Origin: Solwaraspora sp. WMMD791
GTDB lineage: Bacteria > Actinomycetota > Actinomycetes > Mycobacteriales > Micromonosporaceae
Reading direction: 5' to 3'
Assembly: GCF_029581195.1 (NCBI RefSeq)
Contig: NZ_CP120737.1
Span: forward strand, 2,604,001-2,668,000
DNA: 64,000 nucleotides
This document shows, piece by piece, positions 1-9,856 of this stretch (position 1 is the first letter of the stretch; every line of letters begins with the position of its first letter). A program made the position numbers and the translations under genes. The notes under the pieces were generated by a model. That model saw only the letters and a program-made list of their open reading frames with translations. It had not been told where the DNA came from and did no database searches.

Positions 1-539
1 GCCGACCGGGCCAGGCTGACGATGGCGTTGCGGGCGACGGCGGAGGCGACCGCGAGCTCGGCGCCCTCGTGCCCGGCCGCCTGGCACAACGACTCGAGGA
101 CGTCCTTCGGCACAGCCGCCGAGGTGAACGGCCACCGGTTGGTGTGCCGCCGGCCGACCGCCTCGGCCAGCGCCACGACCCCGGCGGTCGGGACACCGGC
201 GGTGCCGGGGGTCACCCGGGCGACCAGGTCCGGCTGTTGCGGATCGGGGAACAGGTCGGTGTGCGGCAGCCAGCCACGGTGCCGCAGGGCGATCCGCAGG
301 TTGAACAGCGCGGCCCCGACGCTGATCAGCAGTTCCCGACCGCTGGGGTCGATCACCTCGAGTTGTCGGTGACGGTCGGCGAACAGGTCGACACCACCAG
401 CGTGGTCGATGAGCCGGAATCGCCACGGCTGGCTGTTGTGCAGCGACGGGGCCGCGACGGCGGCGCCGACACAGGCCAGCAGGTCGTCGTCGGTCGGCGT
501 CGCGCCGGTGGAGTCGTCCGGTACGCCGTTGGTGCTCAT
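1..539 (-). CDS. Acg-family nitroreductase-like protein, C-terminus cut by window edge
   Basis: About 179 N-terminal codons are visible from an ATG at 539; the rest lies beyond the window. The protein has the motif PSLHNSQPWRF near residues 31-41, followed by a DLFADRHRQL-like strand and RRHTNRWPF further on. This is the pattern of the FMN-binding nitroreductase-like family that includes mycobacterial Acg (usually about 330 residues). Members often bind flavin without clear nitroreductase activity, so the substrate is unknown. The gene runs towards the window edge, head-to-tail downstream of an acetyltransferase. Family call is good; function is inference. Confidence 0.75.
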   Translation of the reverse strand, partial: MSTNGVPDDSTGATPTDDDLLACVGAAVAAPSLHNSQPWRFRLIDHAGGVDLFADRHRQLEVIDPSGRELLISVGAALFNLRIALRHRGWLPHTDLFPDPQQPDLVARVTPGTAGVPTAGVVALAEAVGRRHTNRWPFTSAAVPKDVLESLCQAAGHEGAELAVASAVARNAIVSLARS

Positions 540-581
540 GTCCTCAGCCTCGCTGGAGGCGTGGCCCCGGCACCAGTGGCG

Positions 582-1205
582 TCATGCCTGCCGGGGCGGG
601 TCCAACGGCCGGGTGGCGCGTAGGGCGGCGGGCCAGTCGGCGCGGCGCATCTCGTACTCGACCTCGCCGTGCTCGGTGCCGTCGATCGGATCGTCCCACT
701 GCAGGTGCAGGCACCGGGCCAGGCGCATCCCGACGGCCTCCATCACCCGCCGGGACGCGATGTTGACCGCCATCGTCTGTGCGAACACCCGCTCGACGGT
801 GGGTTGCGCGAAGGCCAGCCGGAGCAGTTCCCGGGCCCCTTCCGAGCCGTATCCGCGACCCCAGTACGCCCGACGCAGCCGGTAGCCGAGCTCGACCTCG
901 ACGACCGGCAGCGGCAGCGACCGGGTGCCGACCGCGGCGGTGCCGGTGCCGACCGGTTTCAACGCGAACCAGCCGACGAAGGCGCCGCTGGCCCGCTCGG
1001 TGGCGGCCCACTTACCGAAGTCGGGAAAGCGCAAATAGTCGCGGAGGATCGCCGGCAGGACCTCACGGCGGACGGTCTCCGCCGGGGTGGGTTTGCCTCC
1101 GGTGAGGTAGCGCATCACCGCCGGGTCGCTGTCCAGCTCGACGAGGAGCGGCAGATCCTCGGCGGTGAACCGGCGGAGCGCGAGTCGCTCGGTCTGCGTG
1201 ATCAT
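582..1205 (-). CDS. GNAT-family N-acetyltransferase (RimJ/RimL type)
   Basis: The 207-residue protein begins MITQTERLALRRF, the usual first strand of RimJ/RimL-type acetyltransferases. It carries the acetyl-CoA pyrophosphate-binding motif as RAYWGRGYGSEG around residue 115, followed by an ASRRVMEAVGM segment typical of the C-terminal half of the fold. The reaction would be acetyl transfer from acetyl-CoA to an amine or a protein N-terminus; the acceptor cannot be read. It starts 13 bp after the stop of the ABC ATPase gene, so the two are probably co-transcribed. Length is normal for the family. Confidence 0.85.
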   Translation of the reverse strand: MITQTERLALRRFTAEDLPLLVELDSDPAVMRYLTGGKPTPAETVRREVLPAILRDYLRFPDFGKWAATERASGAFVGWFALKPVGTGTAAVGTRSLPLPVVEVELGYRLRRAYWGRGYGSEGARELLRLAFAQPTVERVFAQTMAVNIASRRVMEAVGMRLARCLHLQWDDPIDGTEHGEVEYEMRRADWPAALRATRPLDPPRQA

Positions 1206-1218
1206 GCGAACGTGGAGT

Positions 1219-2157
<939 letters not shown>

Positions 2158-2257
2158 ACCGAGACGCTACCGCGCCACCCCGACATCGACGCCAGCGAGT
2201 TTCACCGACCGTCGATCTTTTGTCGGATCGAGGACAAAGTACGCCAAGAAAGTCTTG

Positions 2258-2285
2258 AAGTTTGAGCACTGATGCACTAAGTTTG
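2258..2285. promoter_or_regulatory. Pair of direct repeats in divergent promoter region (candidate operator)
   Basis: In the 265-bp gap between the divergent ABC ATPase and ROK genes, AAGTTTG occurs at 2258-2264 and again at 2279-2285. The copies start 21 bp apart, about two helical turns, so a regulator could contact one face of the helix. The surrounding 60 bp is AT-richer than its neighbours, as expected of a promoter. Autoregulation by the adjacent ROK repressor is possible but unproven. Confidence 0.3.
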
Positions 2286-2422
2286 CGATCCTGACACGTT
2301 ACTCCTGTCAGCGTGTGAGCGGATGTCCCACACGGTCCCTGCCCACGCCGGTTCGCTTCGCCCGCGTGACCACCGGCCCTCCACGTCGGACGACGCCGTG
2401 CGCCGGCTCCAGGTAAAGGACG

Positions 2423-3613
2423 ATGACCAACGTGTTGGGAGTGTGGCCGGAGAACACCCACCAGGCGCAGATCCTGCGCCTGCTCCGGGACGGTCCACGG
2501 TCGCGCGCCGAGCTGGGCGACGCCGTCGGCCTGTCCCGGTCCAAGGTGGCCACCGAGCTCGACCGGCTGATCGAGCGGGGATTGGTGGAGACCGCCGGCC
2601 CGGCCGCCTCGCGCGGCGGTCGGCCCTCGTCGATCATCCGGATCGCCGCCGCCACCCGGTTCCTCAGTGTCGACATCGGGGTCAGCAGCCTCGACGTGGC
2701 GCTCACCGACGGCGAGCTGCAGGTGGTCGCGCGGCGGACCCAGCGGACCGAGCTGCGGCAGGGGCCGACCGCGGTGATCGCGCAGGCGTTGGAGCTGGTC
2801 ACCAAGCTGGCCGCCGATTCCGGCACCACCCGGTTCACCGGTGCCGGAATCGGCATCCCTGGCCCGGTCAGCTTCCACGAAGGGGTGCCCGTGTCGCCCC
2901 CGTTCATGCCCGGCTGGCACCGGTTCCCGGTACGGGAGATGTTCAGCACCGAACTCGGCTGCCCGGTTCTGGTCGACAACGACGTGAACATCATGGCGCT
3001 CGGGGAGAAGCACTCCGGCATCGCGCGATCCTTCGACGACTTTCTGTTCGTCAAGATCGGAGTGGGAATCGGCGCCGGCATCGTCGTCGCCGGAGACGTG
3101 TACCGGGGCGCCAACGGCTGCGCCGGGGACATCGGCCACACCGCGGTCGACGAGAACGGCCCCCAGTGCCTGTGCGGCAACGTCGGTTGCCTGGAGGCGT
3201 ACTTCGGTGGGGCGGCGCTCACCCGCGACGCGGTCGCCGCCGCCCGGGCCGGCCGCTCCGATCAGCTCGCCGAGCAGCTGGCCCGGATCGGCACCCTGAC
3301 CGCCCTGGACGTCACCCAGGCCGCCGCCGCCGGCGACCCGGTCGCGATCGGGATGGTCCGCGACGGTGGCCGACGGGTCGGCCAGGTGCTGGCCCGGCTG
3401 GTGAGCTTCTTCAACCCCGGCATGGTGGTCATCGGCGGCGGGTTGGCCGGCATGGGGCACGCGCTGCTGGCCGAGATCCGCAGCGTGGTCTACCGCAGTT
3501 CACTGCCGCTGGCCACCGGCGACATGCCGATCGTGTTGTCCGAGCTGGGCGACCAGGCCGGGCTGATCGGGGCCACCCGGATGGCCAGCGACCACGTCTT
3601 CACCGCCAGCTGA
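2423..3613 (+). CDS. ROK-family transcriptional repressor / sugar-responsive regulator
   Basis: The 396-residue protein has an N-terminal winged helix-turn-helix (about residues 12-65, with SRAELGDAVGLSRSKVATEL) followed by a ROK sugar-kinase-like domain. The ROK part shows SVDIGVSSLDVAL as the phosphate-binding loop region, VDNDVNIMALGE, and the zinc-binding CLCGNVGCLE near residue 255. The DNA-binding half makes it a NagC/XylR-type regulator rather than a plain sugar kinase. No sugar transporter or glycosidase is next to it, so the effector cannot be inferred. The start ATG follows AAAGGA. It is transcribed divergently from the ABC ATPase gene. Confidence 0.92.
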   Translation: MTNVLGVWPENTHQAQILRLLRDGPRSRAELGDAVGLSRSKVATELDRLIERGLVETAGPAASRGGRPSSIIRIAAATRFLSVDIGVSSLDVALTDGELQVVARRTQRTELRQGPTAVIAQALELVTKLAADSGTTRFTGAGIGIPGPVSFHEGVPVSPPFMPGWHRFPVREMFSTELGCPVLVDNDVNIMALGEKHSGIARSFDDFLFVKIGVGIGAGIVVAGDVYRGANGCAGDIGHTAVDENGPQCLCGNVGCLEAYFGGAALTRDAVAAARAGRSDQLAEQLARIGTLTALDVTQAAAAGDPVAIGMVRDGGRRVGQVLARLVSFFNPGMVVIGGGLAGMGHALLAEIRSVVYRSSLPLATGDMPIVLSELGDQAGLIGATRMASDHVFTAS

Positions 3614-3629
3614 CCGGCCGGCAGCCGGT
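3613..3629. terminator. Short hairpin between convergent genes
   Basis: ACCGGC (3613-3618) and GCCGGT (3624-3629) can pair around a 5-nt loop directly at the ROK gene stop, before the convergent gene ending at 3656. The stem is only 6 bp, so this is a weak terminator call. Confidence 0.35.
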
Positions 3630-3655
3630 GCCGCGCCGCCCACCGCGACGGTCGA

Positions 3656-4180
3656 CTACGGCTCCACCTCGACACTGGCCCGGGCCGCGGCGACCAGGTC
3701 GGCGGTCTCGGCGGTCAGGGCGTCGGGGTCGGTGCCGGGGTCGTACCGGACGGTCCAGGTCAACCCGTCGACACCAGGCACCCGCCGGGCCACCACCCGC
3801 AGCCCGCCGCCGTCGAGCCGCTGGTGCGCGGTGTAGCCGACCGAGCGGGTCACCCGGGCCCGGACCTGGTTCGGCACCTCCCCGGGGTCGGGCAGCTCGA
3901 CGGTGACGGTCGGCTCGTCGGCGACGATCTCGTACCCGTCCCGCTCGCCGGTGACCTCGGCCGGGGTGACGGCCAGGGTCTGCCCCGACCAGGCAGCCTT
4001 GTGCACCTGGTGCCAACCGAGCCGACGGTCCCGACCCGGCAGCCACATTCCCAGGTTGGTGACCACCAGCGCCTCGTCGTCGGCGGTGGCCGCCCAGGCG
4101 ACGATCCGCTCGTCGCGGGCCAGCGCCGGGCGCAGTGCGGCCGGCAGCCGCGCCGACCGGCGGAACATGCCCCAGCCCAC
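3656..4180 (-). CDS. Conserved hypothetical protein encoded directly after dnaG
   Basis: About 174 residues. The most likely start is a GTG at 4180 that shares one base with the dnaG TAG stop and is preceded by GGGGGGA at good spacing; an ATG at 4168 (MFRRSARLPAAL) is the alternative. The sequence has ERIVAWAATADDEALVVTNLGMWL and RLGWHQVHKAAW, which read like a small beta-rich domain, with no catalytic motif I recognise. It has no signal peptide or membrane segment. Tight coupling to dnaG suggests co-expression with primase. I recall similar proteins after dnaG in related actinobacteria but do not know a function. Confidence 0.75.
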   Translation of the reverse strand: MGWGMFRRSARLPAALRPALARDERIVAWAATADDEALVVTNLGMWLPGRDRRLGWHQVHKAAWSGQTLAVTPAEVTGERDGYEIVADEPTVTVELPDPGEVPNQVRARVTRSVGYTAHQRLDGGGLRVVARRVPGVDGLTWTVRYDPGTDPDALTAETADLVAAARASVEVEP

Positions 4181-6057
4181 TACAGTCCCCCCACCGCTCG
4201 TTCGCGCAGCGCCCGCGCCTGCTGCTCCAGGGAGAACAGTTCCCCGGCGAGGCTCAGGTACTCGTCCTTGTTCGCCACCGGGTTGATCCGCTGCACCTTC
4301 GACTTCAGCTCCCGGATCCGGGCGGTGACCGCGCCCCACTGCAGCCGGGCCAGGGTCACCGAGACGTAGTGCGGGTCCGGCTCCCGGTCGACGTGTGGCG
4401 GTTCGACGGCGAGTTCGCTGACCAGCGCCCGGGCGGCCAGGTCCGGGCAGGCGTCGCGGACCTGTTCGATCCAGACCGCGCCGGTCACTGCGACGGCCGC
4501 GCCCCCGGCCGTGGCCATCGCCGCGCGGACCCCGGCGTGGACGGGATGCTGGTACACCTCCGGGCCGAGGGTGTCGAACATCGGTCCGGCCAGCACCGGC
4601 ACCTGCAGGCCGAGCTTCAGGGCCTCCCGCTCGACCAGCACCTGCGGGTCGTCGGGCTCGGTGGCCGGTCGGGGTGGTGCCGACGGTGCCGACGCCGACC
4701 GGCCGCCGGCGGTACGGGGCGGCGGTGCCGCGCCGGCGGCGAGCACGGCCCGCTGCACCGGCTCGATCTCCATGCCGAGATCGCCGGCGAGCTTGCGGAC
4801 GTACTCCGGACGTTTGTCGCGGTCCTTCAGCTTGGCCACCAGCGGCGCCGCCCGGCGCATCGCCTCCACCCGGCCGTCGACGGTGTCCAGGTCGAATCGG
4901 CGCAGCACCTGGCGCAGTGCGAAGTCGACCAGCGGCTCCCGGCGGGCGACCAGGTCCCGTACGGCGAGGTCGCCCTTTGCCAGCCGCAGGTCGCACGGAT
5001 CCATGTTGTCGGGGCTGACCGCGATGAAGGTGCGCCCGACGAACCGCTGGTCCTCCTCGAAGGCGCGCAACGCGGCCTTCTGCCCGGCGGCGTCCCCGTC
5101 GAAGGTGAAGATGATCTCCCCGGCGATGCCGTCGGTGTCCATCAGCAGTCGACGCAGCACACCGATGTGATCCGCGCCGAACGCGGTACCGCAGGTCGCC
5201 ACCGCCGTCGGCACCCCGGCCAGGTGGCAGGCCATCACGTCGGTGTAGCCCTCGACGATGACCGCCCGACCCTGCCGGGCGATCTCCCGTTTGGCCTGGT
5301 CGATGCCGTAGAGGACGTGGGACTTCTTGTAGATCGGGGTTTCCGGGGTGTTGAGGTACTTGGGGCCGTCGTCGTCGTCGAACAACTTGCGGGCGCCGAA
5401 GCCGATGACGTCGCCGCCGAGGTCACGGATCGGCCAGAGCAGCCGGCGACGGAACCGGTCGATCAGCGACCCGGACCGGGCCTGGCGGGCCAGGCCGGCG
5501 GTGATCAGCTCCTGGGCGGTGTAACCCTGCTGGCGCAGGTGCCGGGTCAGCTCGTCCCAGGCGTCCGGCGCGAACCCACAGCCGTACCGTTGTGCTGCGG
5601 CCCGGTCGAAGCCGCGGCGGGCGAGGAACTCCCGGGCCGGTCGGGCCTCCGGGCCGGCCAACTGGCCGGCGTAGAACTCCGCGGCGGCGGCATGCGCCGC
5701 GATCAGCCGCTGCCGCTGGCCGGACTGCTGGCGGACCGGGGCGGGCCCGGCCTCGATGTAGCGCAGCTGGATGCCGGCGCGGGCCGCCAGGCGCTCCACC
5801 GATTCGACGAAGCTGAGGTGCTCGGCCTCCATCAGGAAGGTGATCGCGTCGCCGCCCTTGCCGCAGCCGTGGCAGAAGTAAACGTTGCGGGCCGGCGCGA
5901 CGGTGAACGACGGGGTCTTCTCGTCGTGGAACGGGCAGAGCCCTTTGAGGTTGCCGCCGCCGGCCGACTTGAGCGTGACGCTTTCCGAGATGATGTCGGC
6001 GATCGACGTCCGCTCGCGTACGAGCGTGATGTCCTCGTCCCGGATCCGACCAGCCAT
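4180..6057 (-). CDS. dnaG: DNA primase
   Basis: DnaG makes the RNA primers for chromosome replication and binds the DnaB helicase through its C-terminus. The 625-residue product has the N-terminal CHC2 zinc ribbon (Cys41, His44, Cys62, Cys65 in CPFHDE and FCHGCGKGGD), the RNA-polymerase core, and a TOPRIM domain with VIVEGYTDVMA and FTFDGDAAG for catalysis and metal binding. The start ATG at 6057 (MAGRIRDEDI) fits the family; the open frame continues upstream without support. An Ala/Pro-rich linker precedes the C-terminal helical domain. Order next to dgt resembles M. tuberculosis. Confidence 0.98.
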   Translation of the reverse strand: MAGRIRDEDITLVRERTSIADIISESVTLKSAGGGNLKGLCPFHDEKTPSFTVAPARNVYFCHGCGKGGDAITFLMEAEHLSFVESVERLAARAGIQLRYIEAGPAPVRQQSGQRQRLIAAHAAAAEFYAGQLAGPEARPAREFLARRGFDRAAAQRYGCGFAPDAWDELTRHLRQQGYTAQELITAGLARQARSGSLIDRFRRRLLWPIRDLGGDVIGFGARKLFDDDDGPKYLNTPETPIYKKSHVLYGIDQAKREIARQGRAVIVEGYTDVMACHLAGVPTAVATCGTAFGADHIGVLRRLLMDTDGIAGEIIFTFDGDAAGQKAALRAFEEDQRFVGRTFIAVSPDNMDPCDLRLAKGDLAVRDLVARREPLVDFALRQVLRRFDLDTVDGRVEAMRRAAPLVAKLKDRDKRPEYVRKLAGDLGMEIEPVQRAVLAAGAAPPPRTAGGRSASAPSAPPRPATEPDDPQVLVEREALKLGLQVPVLAGPMFDTLGPEVYQHPVHAGVRAAMATAGGAAVAVTGAVWIEQVRDACPDLAARALVSELAVEPPHVDREPDPHYVSVTLARLQWGAVTARIRELKSKVQRINPVANKDEYLSLAGELFSLEQQARALRERAVGGL

Positions 6058-6107
6058 GCCGCCGCGCCACCCCCTTCCCGGTACATCCTGCCCTGCCACG
6101 ACGATCA

Positions 6108-6143
6108 CGGGCCGTGCGGGTGCCCGAGAAGGCACGAGGCCCG
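6108..6143. repeat. Imperfect hairpin in the 314-bp dnaG upstream gap
   Basis: CGGGCC (6108-6113) pairs with GGCCCG (6138-6143) and inside it GTGCC (6120-6124) pairs with GGCAC (6131-6135). It would lie in the dnaG 5' leader if transcription starts upstream of it. Apart from this hairpin and the promoter at 6310-6338, I see no gene in the divergent gap 6058-6371; no open frame there has convincing start signals and no tRNA is visible. Confidence 0.35.
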
Positions 6144-6309
6144 CGCGCGGACCCGCCGTACGCCGACGAACCCCACCCTGACCAGGCAGGCTTCTGTCAA
6201 TACGCATTTTCCACGCCTCGCCGCAGAACAGACCTTGTCCTTCCCTGTGACCACAGCAATACTGTCTGTGTCGTACCTAGTGAGCCGTTCGCTGGCTTGT
6301 TTCTCTTTC

Positions 6310-6338
6310 TTCACGGTTCACTGTGTCTTGTCTACATT
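6310..6338 (+). promoter_or_regulatory. Putative sigma70-type promoter
   Basis: TTCACG (6310-6315) and TACATT (6333-6338) are separated by 17 bp, each matching four of six consensus positions. They lie 34 bp upstream of the ATG at 6372, in the AT-richest part of the gap. Confidence 0.5.
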
Positions 6339-6371
6339 GCCGGTTCCCAGCACGAAGGAGGAGGCACCCCC

Positions 6372-6668
6372 ATGCCCCAGCTACTGCCCGAGACGAACGC
6401 GCTCGACCACCTGGACGTGATCGCCCTCGACGGCGCGCCCCGCCTGTGCGCCCTCTACCGCACCCGGGACGCCGATCTGGCCCCCGAGGAGGAGCTGCCG
6501 CACATCGCCGGGTGGGTGCTCGCCTGGCCGGACGGCTCCGCGTTGACCCTGCTGACCGAGGGCGAACAGCCGCGGATCATCTCCGGATCGCTGTCCAACG
6601 TCGAGAACTGGTGGTCGGCCCTGTTGGCCGCCGACCTCGTCGCGGTCCAGCCGCCGACTGGCAGCTGA
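6372..6668 (+). CDS. Small acidic hypothetical protein
   Basis: This is a 98-residue acidic protein beginning MPQLLPETNALDHLDVIAL. The start has one of the strongest ribosome-binding sites in the window (GAAGGAGGAGG just upstream) and a plausible promoter, so expression is likely. It contains a WVLAWPDGSALTLLTEGEQPRI segment that looks like beta strands, and ends with VENWWSALLAADLVAV. There is no signal peptide, membrane segment or recognisable motif. It is divergent from dnaG and followed by a palindrome. I do not recognise the family. Confidence 0.75.
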   Translation: MPQLLPETNALDHLDVIALDGAPRLCALYRTRDADLAPEEELPHIAGWVLAWPDGSALTLLTEGEQPRIISGSLSNVENWWSALLAADLVAVQPPTGS

Positions 6669-6674
6669 GCCGAC

Positions 6675-6692
6675 CGACCGGCCGGCCGGTCG
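6675..6692 (+). terminator. Perfect palindrome after small hypothetical gene
   Basis: CGACCGGCC (6675-6683) is followed directly by its reverse complement (6684-6692), seven bases past the stop at 6668. This is a likely factor-independent terminator hairpin, without a T-run. Confidence 0.5.
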
Positions 6693-6793
6693 AAAGGGCG
6701 GGGCCGCCGGTAGCTGAGCCGGCAGCCCGTCGACGGGCGCAGCGGCCCGGGTGCGCCGCAGCGCTACCCTCCTTGGCCGAGGAGGCGATCCGC

Positions 6794-7630
6794 ATGGCCG
6801 ACGAGCAGACCCGTCCACCGGAGACCGCGCTGACCATCGCCCTGGCCGAGTACACGCAGTTGCAGGAGGCCAGGCGAGCGGTGCACACGGAATCGAACGC
6901 CCGCTTCACGTTCTTCCTCGGCGTCGCCTCGGCCGCCACCGCGGTCTCCGCAGGTCTGGTCACCGCCGGCGGAGCGACGGTGACCACCGGGCGCGCCGCC
7001 GCCGTCGGTGCACTCGGCGGCCTCGTCCTGCTGCTCGGGCTGGCGGTCTTCGCCCGGCAGCTGGAGTTCAACGACCGGGCCCGGCGGTACGCGGTCGCCG
7101 CCACCGCGATCCGCACCTATCTCGTCAGGCAGGCTCCCGACCTGGCGCCGTACGTCATGATGCCCACCCTGGACGACTCGGGACCGTTCGCCGCGCAACC
7201 GTACCGCCGAGGCTGGCCACGTGACCTGGTCAGCCTGGCGGGCACAGTCGGGCTGATCAACAGCGCGCTGCTCGCGGCCACCGTCGGGCTGCTGGTCGCC
7301 CGGGCGGTCCCGGCGTGGGCCGCCACGACGCTCGGCTCGCTGGTCCTCGCCGGCTGCCTCGCCGCACACGTGGCGGTGTTTCGCCGCCGGTTGGCGCGCT
7401 CGGCCCGCGAGGTGGGCCAGGTCATCGACCGGCGGCCGGCACTGGCCGCCCGGCCCCCGCCTGTACCGGTAGCTCCAGCCGATCCGACGGCTCCGGTCGT
7501 ACCGGCAGCCCCCGCGACTCCGGCCACCCCCGCGGCTCCGGCTGCTCCCACTGCACCGGCTGCTCCCACTGCACCGGTCAGCCCGGCCGGTCCGGTCAGG
7601 CCGCGGGATCAGACACCCGCCGGCCGGTGA
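6794..7630 (+). CDS. Four-helix membrane protein with Ala/Pro-rich tail
   Basis: 278 residues from an ATG preceded by GAGGAGG. A short N-terminal helical segment ([20 protein letters not shown]) leads into two hydrophobic hairpins, roughly residues 36-85 and 150-200. The last 70 or so residues are a low-complexity run of Pro, Ala and Thr ([16 protein letters not shown]), encoded in part by an 18-bp tandem duplication near 7546-7580. The layout resembles small actinobacterial membrane proteins of the SLATT-like kind, but I cannot assign a family. Its 3' end overlaps the convergent dgt gene by 35 bp, so its tail is coded on both strands. Confidence 0.75.
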   Translation: MADEQTRPPETALTIALAEYTQLQEARRAVHTESNARFTFFLGVASAATAVSAGLVTAGGATVTTGRAAAVGALGGLVLLLGLAVFARQLEFNDRARRYAVAATAIRTYLVRQAPDLAPYVMMPTLDDSGPFAAQPYRRGWPRDLVSLAGTVGLINSALLAATVGLLVARAVPAWAATTLGSLVLAGCLAAHVAVFRRRLARSAREVGQVIDRRPALAARPPPVPVAPADPTAPVVPAAPATPATPAAPAAPTAPAAPTAPVSPAGPVRPRDQTPAGR

Positions 7631-8885
7631 GCCGCCGGTGCCAGGAGACCGCCGCCGGGTCGGTCAACGACGCCACCTGGTCGATGATCACCCGGGCCCG
7701 GGCCCGGTCGTCCGGCGCGGCGACCCACAGCGGCGCGAACACCGGGTCCAGCCCGGCCGGTGCCCGGTCGGTCAGCGCCTCGACGAGTTCGGCCAGGATC
7801 TCCCGCTGCCGGCGGTACCCTGCCTCGGCACCGGGCCGGCGCATCACGTACCGCAGCGCCAGTCCTTTGAGCAGGGCGCAGCGGGCCCGCACCACCCGGG
7901 GAACCACCAGGTCCGCCGCGTACCGCCGCACCGGCAGACGGCCGGCGTGCTGCCGGGTCGCCGACACCGCCGCCGCGACGAACGCTCCAGTGAGAATGCT
8001 GGTCATCCCCTTCAACGCCGCTTGCGCCGGATGGCTGCCGTCGTAGCCGGCGAGCGGACGCAGCGCCGGATGGGCCAGCAGTTCGGCGAGGATCCCGGCC
8101 AGGTCGTCGACGGATTCGGTGGAGTAGGCCGCGGCCACGTCGGCGGCGAGGGCATGCTGTTCGTCGCGGTCGGCGATCAGCGGGCCGAGGTCGATGTAGC
8201 CGCCGTGGATGCCGTCCTCCAGGTCGTGCACCGAGTAGGCGACGTCGTCGGCCCAGTCCATCACCTGGGCCTCCAGGCAGCGCCGCGTCGGGTCCGGGGC
8301 ACCGGCGCGCAGCCAGCCGAAGACCGGCTCGTCGTCGGCGTACAGCCCGAACTTGCGCTGGCCGTCGCGACGTGGCCAGGGGTACTTGCAGGTCGCGTCG
8401 AGCGAGGCACGGGTGAGGTTCAGCCCGGCCGAGGAACCGTCCGGACCCAGCACCTTGGCCTCCAGGCGGGTCAGGACCCGCAACGTCTGCGCGTTGCCCT
8501 CGAATCCGCCGATGTCGACAGCCAGATCGTGCAGCGCCCACTCCCCGTTGTGCCCGAACGGCGGGTGGCCGAGGTCGTGCGCGAGGCCGGCGACGTCGAC
8601 CACGTCGGGCTCGCAGCCGAGCCGCGCGCCCATCTCACGGGCGATCTGCGCGACCTCCAGGGAGTGGGTGAGCCGGGTCCGCGGGACGTCGTCGGCACCA
8701 CCGGTTCCGGCGGGGTGCACCTGGGTCCGGGCGGCCAGCCGACGGAACCCCGCACTGTGCAGCACCCGGGCCCGGTCCCGTTCGTACGGGCTGCGCCCGT
8801 ACCCGGTGTCCTTCACCGGCTCGGGCACCCAGCGGTCGGTGTCGTCGAGGTCACCGGATGCCGGACGGACGGGTGAGGGGGTCAC
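7596..8885 (-). CDS. dgt: Deoxyguanosinetriphosphate triphosphohydrolase-like protein
   Basis: An HD-domain enzyme expected to hydrolyse dGTP (or other dNTPs) to the nucleoside and triphosphate, limiting dNTP pools. With a GTG start at 8885 it has 429 residues, close to the usual length. The metal site is visible as His74 ([10 protein letters not shown]), His103-Asp104 ([16 protein letters not shown]) and a later Asp in [14 protein letters not shown]. An upstream in-frame start at 8963 exists but adds residues not typical of the family. Position next to dnaG follows the order in M. tuberculosis. The gene overlaps the convergent membrane-protein gene by 35 bp at its 3' end. Confidence 0.93.
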   Translation of the reverse strand: MTPSPVRPASGDLDDTDRWVPEPVKDTGYGRSPYERDRARVLHSAGFRRLAARTQVHPAGTGGADDVPRTRLTHSLEVAQIAREMGARLGCEPDVVDVAGLAHDLGHPPFGHNGEWALHDLAVDIGGFEGNAQTLRVLTRLEAKVLGPDGSSAGLNLTRASLDATCKYPWPRRDGQRKFGLYADDEPVFGWLRAGAPDPTRRCLEAQVMDWADDVAYSVHDLEDGIHGGYIDLGPLIADRDEQHALAADVAAAYSTESVDDLAGILAELLAHPALRPLAGYDGSHPAQAALKGMTSILTGAFVAAAVSATRQHAGRLPVRRYAADLVVPRVVRARCALLKGLALRYVMRRPGAEAGYRRQREILAELVEALTDRAPAGLDPVFAPLWVAAPDDRARARVIIDQVASLTDPAAVSWHRRLTGRRVSDPAA

Positions 8886-9012
8886 CTTCCGGAGCTTATC
8901 GGCCCGGTACCGACTGGAACCGGCAGGTAAAGATTTCTGGATGATTACGTATTTGTGTCGCAATGTTGACGTCGGCCCCTCGGCACCTGCCGGGTCGGTT
9001 CACAATCGCAGA

Positions 9013-9522
9013 GTGGTCGACCAGGGGTGGACGGCCCGTACCAGCCGGCTCGTGCACATCACCGAGGTCCCGACGCCGATGCGGTACGCCGTCGAGGAGC
9101 ACTGCGCCGGCCAGCTCATGGGCGAGCTGGCCGGCGCGAGTGCCTGCTGCCTGACCGCCACCACCGAGCCCGGCGGGTCGCCTGGTCGGCCGACCGGCGC
9201 GGTACGACACCGCCTCGACGTCCTGCTCGGTCGGCATCTGCTCACCGCCGGCGACGGCCCGCACCGGGGGTACGCCCGGTCGACGCGCCTCACCGCAGTG
9301 ACGCTCGCCGCGCCGACGCCGTACGGGGTGCTGGTCACCGCCCGATGGCAGGCCCATGGCCGCGCCGAGTCGTGCTGGCTCGGCTTCGGCGACGGCCCGG
9401 ACGGCCGGACGTTCCTGTTGCTGCTGCGCACGGCGGTGGAGCGGGCCAGCAGGCAGGCCCCGGCAGGGGCCGGCGGGCGAAGCGCGCCGCACCGGACGGG
9501 TCGGTTCAGCCGCGTCCGCTGA
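9013..9522 (+). CDS. Hypothetical protein, start uncertain
   Basis: About 169 residues from a GTG at 9013; an in-frame ATG at 8941 would add 24 residues. The GTG lies 6 nt after CACAAT (9001-9006), which fits a leaderless start. The sequence reads like a small globular protein with RLDVLLGRHLL, YGVLVTARWQAHG and SCWLGFGDGPDGRTFLLLLRT strands; the last 25 residues are basic and disordered. No motif I recognise. It is divergent from dgt and its 3' end overlaps the convergent VOC gene by 17 bp. Confidence 0.6.
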   Translation: MVDQGWTARTSRLVHITEVPTPMRYAVEEHCAGQLMGELAGASACCLTATTEPGGSPGRPTGAVRHRLDVLLGRHLLTAGDGPHRGYARSTRLTAVTLAAPTPYGVLVTARWQAHGRAESCWLGFGDGPDGRTFLLLLRTAVERASRQAPAGAGGRSAPHRTGRFSRVR

Positions 9523-9856
9523 GTACGCAGAACTCGTTGCCCTCCGGATCGGTCAGCACGATCCAGGAGACGTCGCCCTGGTCGATGTCGACCCGTCGGG
9601 CGCCCATGTCCACCAGCCGCTCCACTTCGGCCGCCTGGTCGGCCGCGCGCAGGTCGATGTGCAGCCGGTTCTTCAGTTGCTTGCGCTCCGGCACCGGGAC
9701 GAACACCACACCGGGCAACTGGTCCGGCGACTGTCGAATCTCCACCTCGTCCGCTGCCTCGTGCACGATCTGGTAGCCGAGTGCCTGCGCCCACCACCGG
9801 GCGAGCCGGGGCGGGTCGTCGGCATCGACCACCAGGTTCTCCCACTGACTGACCAC
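9506..9856 (-). CDS. VOC/glyoxalase-like domain protein
   Basis: A compact 116-residue protein of the vicinal-oxygen-chelate superfamily. It shows the N-terminal strand-helix WENLVVDADDPPRLARWWAQALGY, a central KNRLHIDLRA strand and the C-terminal VLTDPEGNEFCVL that closes the second beta-alpha-beta module. The start chosen is the GTG at 9856, which sits eight bases after AGGAGG; a GTG at 9865 is too close to it. Such proteins range from metal-dependent lyases to antibiotic-binding proteins, so the ligand is open. Convergent overlap of 17 bp with the upstream plus-strand gene. Confidence 0.82.
   Translation of the reverse strand: MVSQWENLVVDADDPPRLARWWAQALGYQIVHEAADEVEIRQSPDQLPGVVFVPVPERKQLKNRLHIDLRAADQAAEVERLVDMGARRVDIDQGDVSWIVLTDPEGNEFCVLSGRG

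Noticed and set aside
6058-6371. Searched for a tRNA gene near dnaG, as in mycobacteria
   Set aside because: No T-loop sequence or cloverleaf could be found.
4135-6420. Long plus-strand open frame opposite dnaG
   Set aside because: Antisense shadow of a high-GC gene; no ribosome site, Gln/Gly/Arg-rich composition, and dnaG on the other strand is certain.
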